The position numbers were made by a program, and so were the translations under genes. This document shows, one piece after another, positions 56,001 to 62,000 of a stretch of 64,000 nucleotides of DNA. The stretch is taken from NCBI GenBank assembly GCA_014843695.1, contig CM026390.1, forward strand, positions 101,436,722-101,500,721, written 5' to 3'. The notes under the pieces are model-generated. The model was not told where the DNA came from and searched no databases. It saw only the letters and a list, made by a program, of their open reading frames with translations. Numbering within the stretch: the first letter of the stretch is position 1; the number at the start of each line of letters is the position of its first letter. This stretch comes from Archivesica marissinica (Eukaryota > Mollusca > Bivalvia > Venerida > Vesicomyidae).

Positions 56001-59000
56001 TATCATTGACCTCACATGCTATATCAGCCTTGTACTTCCATACTCTCCATGTATCATTGACCTTGCATGCTATATCAGCCTTGTACATTCATATCTACTC
56101 TTCATGTATCATTGACCTTGCATGCTATATCAGCCTTGTACACTCTCCATGTATCATTGACCTTGCATGCTATTTCAGCCTTGTACTTCCATACTCTCCA
56201 TGTATCATTGACCTTGCATGCTATATCAGCCTTGTACTTCCATATCTACTCTTCATGTATCATTGTCCTTGCATGCTATATCAGCCTTGTACTTCCATAT
56301 CTACTCTCCATGTATCATTGCCCTCACATGCTATATCAGCCTTGTACTTCCATATCTACTCTCCATGTATCATTGCCCTCACATGCTATATCAGCCTTGT
56401 ACTTCCATATCTACTCTCCATGTATCATTGACCTCACATGCTATATCAGCCTTGTACTTCCATATCTACTCTCCATGTATCATTGCCCTCACATGCTATA
56501 TCAGCCTTGTACTTCCATATCTACTCTCCATGTATCATTGACCTCACATGCTATATCAGCCTTGTACTTCCATATCTACTCTCCATGTATCATTGCCCTC
56601 ACATGCTATATCAGCCTTGTACTTCCATATCTACTCTCCATGTATCATTGACCTCACATGCTATATCAGCCTTGTACTTCCATATCTACTCTCCATGTAT
56701 CATTGCCCTCACATGCTATATCAGCCTTGTACTTCCATATCTACTCTCCATGTATCATTGACCTCACATGCTATATCAGCCTTGTACTTCCATATCTACT
56801 CTCCATGTATCATTGCCCTCACATGCTATATCAGCCTTGTACTTCCATATCTACTCTCCATGTATCATTGACCTCACATGCTATATCAGCCTTGTACTTC
56901 CATATCTACTCTCCATGTATCATTGCCCTCACATGCTATATCAGCCTTGTACTTCCATATCTACTCTCCATGTATCATTGACCTTGCATGCTGGGAGGGT
57001 TTATGTTATACAGTTTGGTAGTTTTGATACATAATTATGTTATATTTCTATAGTAAAACTGCCATGTAATAATATATAAATTAGGCTGAAATTCTTAGCA
57101 TGCATCAGATTCTCGTTATTTGGCTTTTGAATGTAGTCTGCATGCACCGAATCATTTACGATTTAGTCATATTACATTAAGATACAAAACAATAGTATTT
57201 ACTTTTGCTAATTTCAAAAATTAAATGCAAATAAAAATGGAAGTTGACATGATTTTATAGATTGTCCAGGCAATTCCCAATATGTTTTCCATACAGTACC
57301 TTAGTAGCTGTACACACCGATACACACCAACTGTACTGTATTTGAGATATTGAGATAAAATACGTTTTATAAATATGGTAGGATTAAAGAATACCATTTG
57401 TTCAGGTTATTTTTAAGGAATTATTTACAATTAATTCTTTCTTTTGTAACGTACATGTTAACAATTGTCTGTAACATGGTTTGGTAAATGATTCAGCAAT
57501 GGATCCCAGTTAACTACCTAGGTACACGTCTTTAGAAGTTTGAAAGAGCATAGACCAGTTAGAACAGTATTACGAAGTTTAAGCATGTGCTAAAAGATTG
57601 AAAGTCGTGATAACGTGTTCGTTTCAGGTTCAAGCCCAGCCGGAGCCATTATGATCCTTAGGCAAAGCACTTAAAGCCACGTTGCCTATTCCCTCTCCCT
57701 CATGGCGATGGAGTCCATCAGGAATGAGGTCTCGAGAGTGATTAACACAAGTTGTAAGTACTTGTTTCGCAATCGAGCTGAAATATATTTGTATAGACTA
57801 AAATAAAAGATTGAGAACTCAATTATCACTCAATTTGTCAATTTAATGCCATGTTATTGAAGTCACTACACAAACTGTAAACTGTCAATGATTGCTATCT
57901 TATCATTCAGATTCCCTCGCATCTTGTGTTTGGGCACGATTTTCTCAATTGCACAGAAATATCATAGATCCGCACAATTAATGCTTATTTCACATGACCT
58001 GGGAGGATTACAACTTTTCTATCACTGACAAGTAAGTGTAACATAATGGGATTATATGTTGATTACCTCCATAATTATTTGTATATCATGGTATATATTC
58101 ATGAGTATTATTCTATTTGTCATAATGCTGTATACGGTCTTTATACAAGACAATTATACATGGAACTGTACTGACTGTTAATGTTGGAAGAGAAGCAAGT
58201 ACATTTGGCACTCCTTGCAGGTATGCTTGGCCAGCATCTTAAAGGTTTTCCCACACATGTGTGCTATTACATCAGAAATGTACACTAATGTTTAAGCTTA
58301 AACATTACAATTCTAAAATGTTAACTTGTTATTTTTCGTACATGCATGTGTTTGCACCAAAACAATATTGATATATTGAGTGACAGTTATACCAAACATG
58401 TTTACTGGAACACCTGTAGCGTGACATTTTATGGAATACATGTCTAAGCTTGCTGAAAGCGCCGTATGGTGCTTATGCATGTATGTTTTTAAGTGGACTT
58501 GGAACTTTTACTAAACACCAGAAATATACGATTACCGTACATAAGATTCATCATTCACATTTTAACGGATCTTGTGTAAGTTATGATTGTGGAATTTCTA
58601 TTTTCACATGCCTGTTATATATCAGAACAGTGTTTTCTCAGGATTTTTATACAAACAATTAGGCGCGTGTTATACATCGATAAATACGGTACCTGATCAA
58701 ATATGAATAGCATGCAAACCTATGACATAAGCCTCGGCTGGTTGAACAGTCTCGGCAGCTATGTCTTCCTCCGACACTGGTGTGGCTTCCAGTAGGGCAT
58801 CATTCTGTCCCTGCACCTGTCCAACGTGGTCTATCTTACTGGTGGTAGCACTACGGGGAACATGCTGCATGGGTGCTATGCCAACATACGCACCCATGGG
58901 AATGTCTATCATGCTAGAGCTCGTGTCTGGCCTGTATGGGGGAGGACTAAACAAAACATGCGATATGTAGTCAGTTTGTAATCATCATTGCAGTCAGTTT

Positions 59001-62000
59001 GTTATCATTGTGTCAGTTTGTTATCATTGTAATCAGTGTGTTATCATTGTAGTCAGTTTGTTATCATTATTATCATTGTAGTCAGCTTGTTGTCATTGTA
59101 GTCAGTATGTTGTCACTGTAGTCAGATTGTTATCATTGTAGTCGGATTGTTATCATTGTAGTCAGCTTGTTATCATTGTAGTCAGTTTGTTTTCATTGTA
59201 GTCAGTTTGTTGTCATTGTAGTCAGCTTGCTATCAATGCAGTCAGTTTGGTATCATTGTAGTCAGTTTGTTATCAATGCAGTCAGTTTGGTATCATTGTA
59301 GTCAGCTTGTTATTATAGTCAGTTCATTATCATTGTAGTCAGTTTGCTATCAATGCCATCAGTTTGGTATCATTGTAGTCAGTTTGTCATCATTGTAGTC
59401 AGTTTGTTGTCATTGTAGTCAAGTTTGTTATCATTGTAGTCAGTTTGTTGTTATTGTAGTCAGTTTGTTATAATTGTAATCAGTTTGTTGTCATTGTAGT
59501 CAAGTTTGTTATCATTATAGTCAGTTTATTATCATTATAGTCAGTTTGTTATCATTATAGTCAGTTTGTTGTCATTGTAGTCAGTTTGTTATCATTGTAG
59601 TCAGTGTTGTCATTGTAGTCAAGTTTGTTGTCATTGTAGTCAGTTTGTTATCATCATAGTCAGTTTGTTGTCATTGTAGTCAGTTTGTTATCATTGTAGT
59701 CAGTTTGTTATCATTGTAGTTAGTTTGTTATCATTATAGTCAGTTTGTTATCATTGTAGTCAGTTTGTTAGCATTGTAGTTAGTTTGTTATCATTATAGT
59801 CAGTTTGTTATCACTGTAGTCCATTTGTTATTAAAGTAGTATATATATATACACACATGCAAATCTTAACTGATTCACCTTTCACCACAATGCATATCGC
59901 TACATCATAGCATAGTACATTCTATATAACATGTCAGTAAGATTACATTCACATTTCCTCACATTATTACATTTGTAATCAAATTATCATGCATATAGAA
60001 TCTGTTGTTTTTCATATCAATATGCTACAGCAAAACACAGCATGCAATTACACACCTTGTCTCACACCCTGTTTACTGGAGATTGCTAGGTACATGTTTG
60101 TACTCCTCACTGACAACTTACTCTCTGTACTTAGTGTTAGGTCTGTTACCACCTTATAACACAGTAGAGATAGGATGTTTGATGGTACAGTAGATATCGG
60201 ATGTTTGATGGCACAGTAGAGATAGGATGTTGGTACAGTAGAGATAGGATGTTTGATGGCACAGTAGAGATAGGATGTGTGATGGCACAGTAGAGATAGG
60301 ATGTTTGATGGCACAGTAGAGATTGGATGTTTGATGGTACAGTAGAGATAGGATGTTTGATGGCACAGTAGAGATAGGATGTTTGATGGCACAATAGAGA
60401 TTTGATGGCACAGTAGAGATAGGATGTGTGATGGCACAGTAGAGATTGGATGTTTGATGGCACAATAGAGATAGGATGTTTGATGGCACAGTAGAGATAG
60501 GATGTGTGATGGCACAGTAGAGATAGGATGTTTGATGGCACAGTAGAGATTGGATGTTTGATGGCACAATAGAGATAGGATGTTTGATGACACAGTAGAG
60601 ATTGTATGTTTGATGGCACAGTAGAGATTGGATGTTTGATGGCACAGTAGAGATTGGATGTTTGATGGCACAGTAGAGATTGGATGTTTGATGGCACAGT
60701 AGAGATTGGATGTTTGATGGCACAGTAGAGATAGGATGTTTGATGGCACAGTAGAGATAGGATGTGTGATGGCACAGTAGAGATTGGATGTTTGATGGCA
60801 CAATAGAGACAGGATGTTTGATGGCACAGTAGAGATTGGATGTTTGATGGCACAGTAGAGATTGGATGTTTGATGGCACATTAGAGATTGGATGTTTGAT
60901 GGCACAATAGAGATAGGATGTTTGATGGCACAGTAGAGATTGGATGTTTGATGGCACAGTAGAGATAGGATGTTTGATGGCACAATAGAGATAGGATGTT
61001 TGATGGCACAGTAGAGATAGGATGTGTGATGGCACAGTAGAGATAGGATGTGTGATGGCACAATAGAGATAGGATGTTTGATGGCACAGTAGAGATAGGA
61101 TGTTTGATGGCACAGTAGAGATAGGATGTGTGATGGCACAATAGAGATAGGATGTTTGATGGCACAGTAGAGATTGGATGTTTGATGGCATAGTAGAGAT
61201 AGGATGTTTGATGGCACAATAGAGATAGGATGTTTGATGGCACAGTAGATATTGGATGTTTGGGTTTTCCTTCAGGCGCCCTTCCAACTATTGTTTCAAG
61301 CATGGGTGGGCACCAGGGTAGAACCACCAACCTGCTGCAAGCCAGCTGGATAGCTTCCTCACATATGATAATTTGATAGCCCAAGTGGGATTTAGACCTA
61401 CAGTGGTGACTAGCACGTAATTTGCATCATGGACTGTAACCACTAGACCACATTGGCACAAGCCATCAGCTTAGTCTTTATTAGCATTTGATCTTAAATA
61501 CTGAACAATGACAAGTAAATGCTTTACTCAGGAATACACCTTGGACCTGGATTCAAACTTGCAACCACTCAATGATGAGGACATGAACTTACCGCTAGAC
61601 CCATCCTTAAATCACAGCAATGAGCTAGACAAGACAGGACCATGATTCAAACAATGGTACTACTAGATTAGATATTATATCAAACTAAATGAACATACCC
61701 AGACTTGCAGCAGCATTTAGAGAACGTTTTTATATATCCAAACATTTAATTAAGTTGAACGAAAAAACTCCCCTCCAATAGTTCATTTCACACCGTCGAT
61801 ATCAGGAAAAGCACCCAGTAACTCACAGATGATAAGACGACAAATAATTGTGTTTTGTCACACTGACCAACGTTTAAACAAGTTCTCATTATTGCGTGGT
61901 TAAATAAATATTAAACACCAATAATTAAATAGCAATTATGATAGCCTGGAGACGTTACCTGTCAAGTATGAAGATTAATAGGACTTGAGGTGGTAGTTTC

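Noticed and set aside
52087..57034. Many overlapping plus-strand ORFs of 60-250 codons
   Set aside because: They arise from the 55-bp unit, which lacks stops in several frames. They overlap each other in all frames and have no protein character.
60048..61384. Minus-strand ORFs of up to 389 codons
   Set aside because: Product of the 26-bp array, open in all frames, inside an intron of the phosphatase gene.
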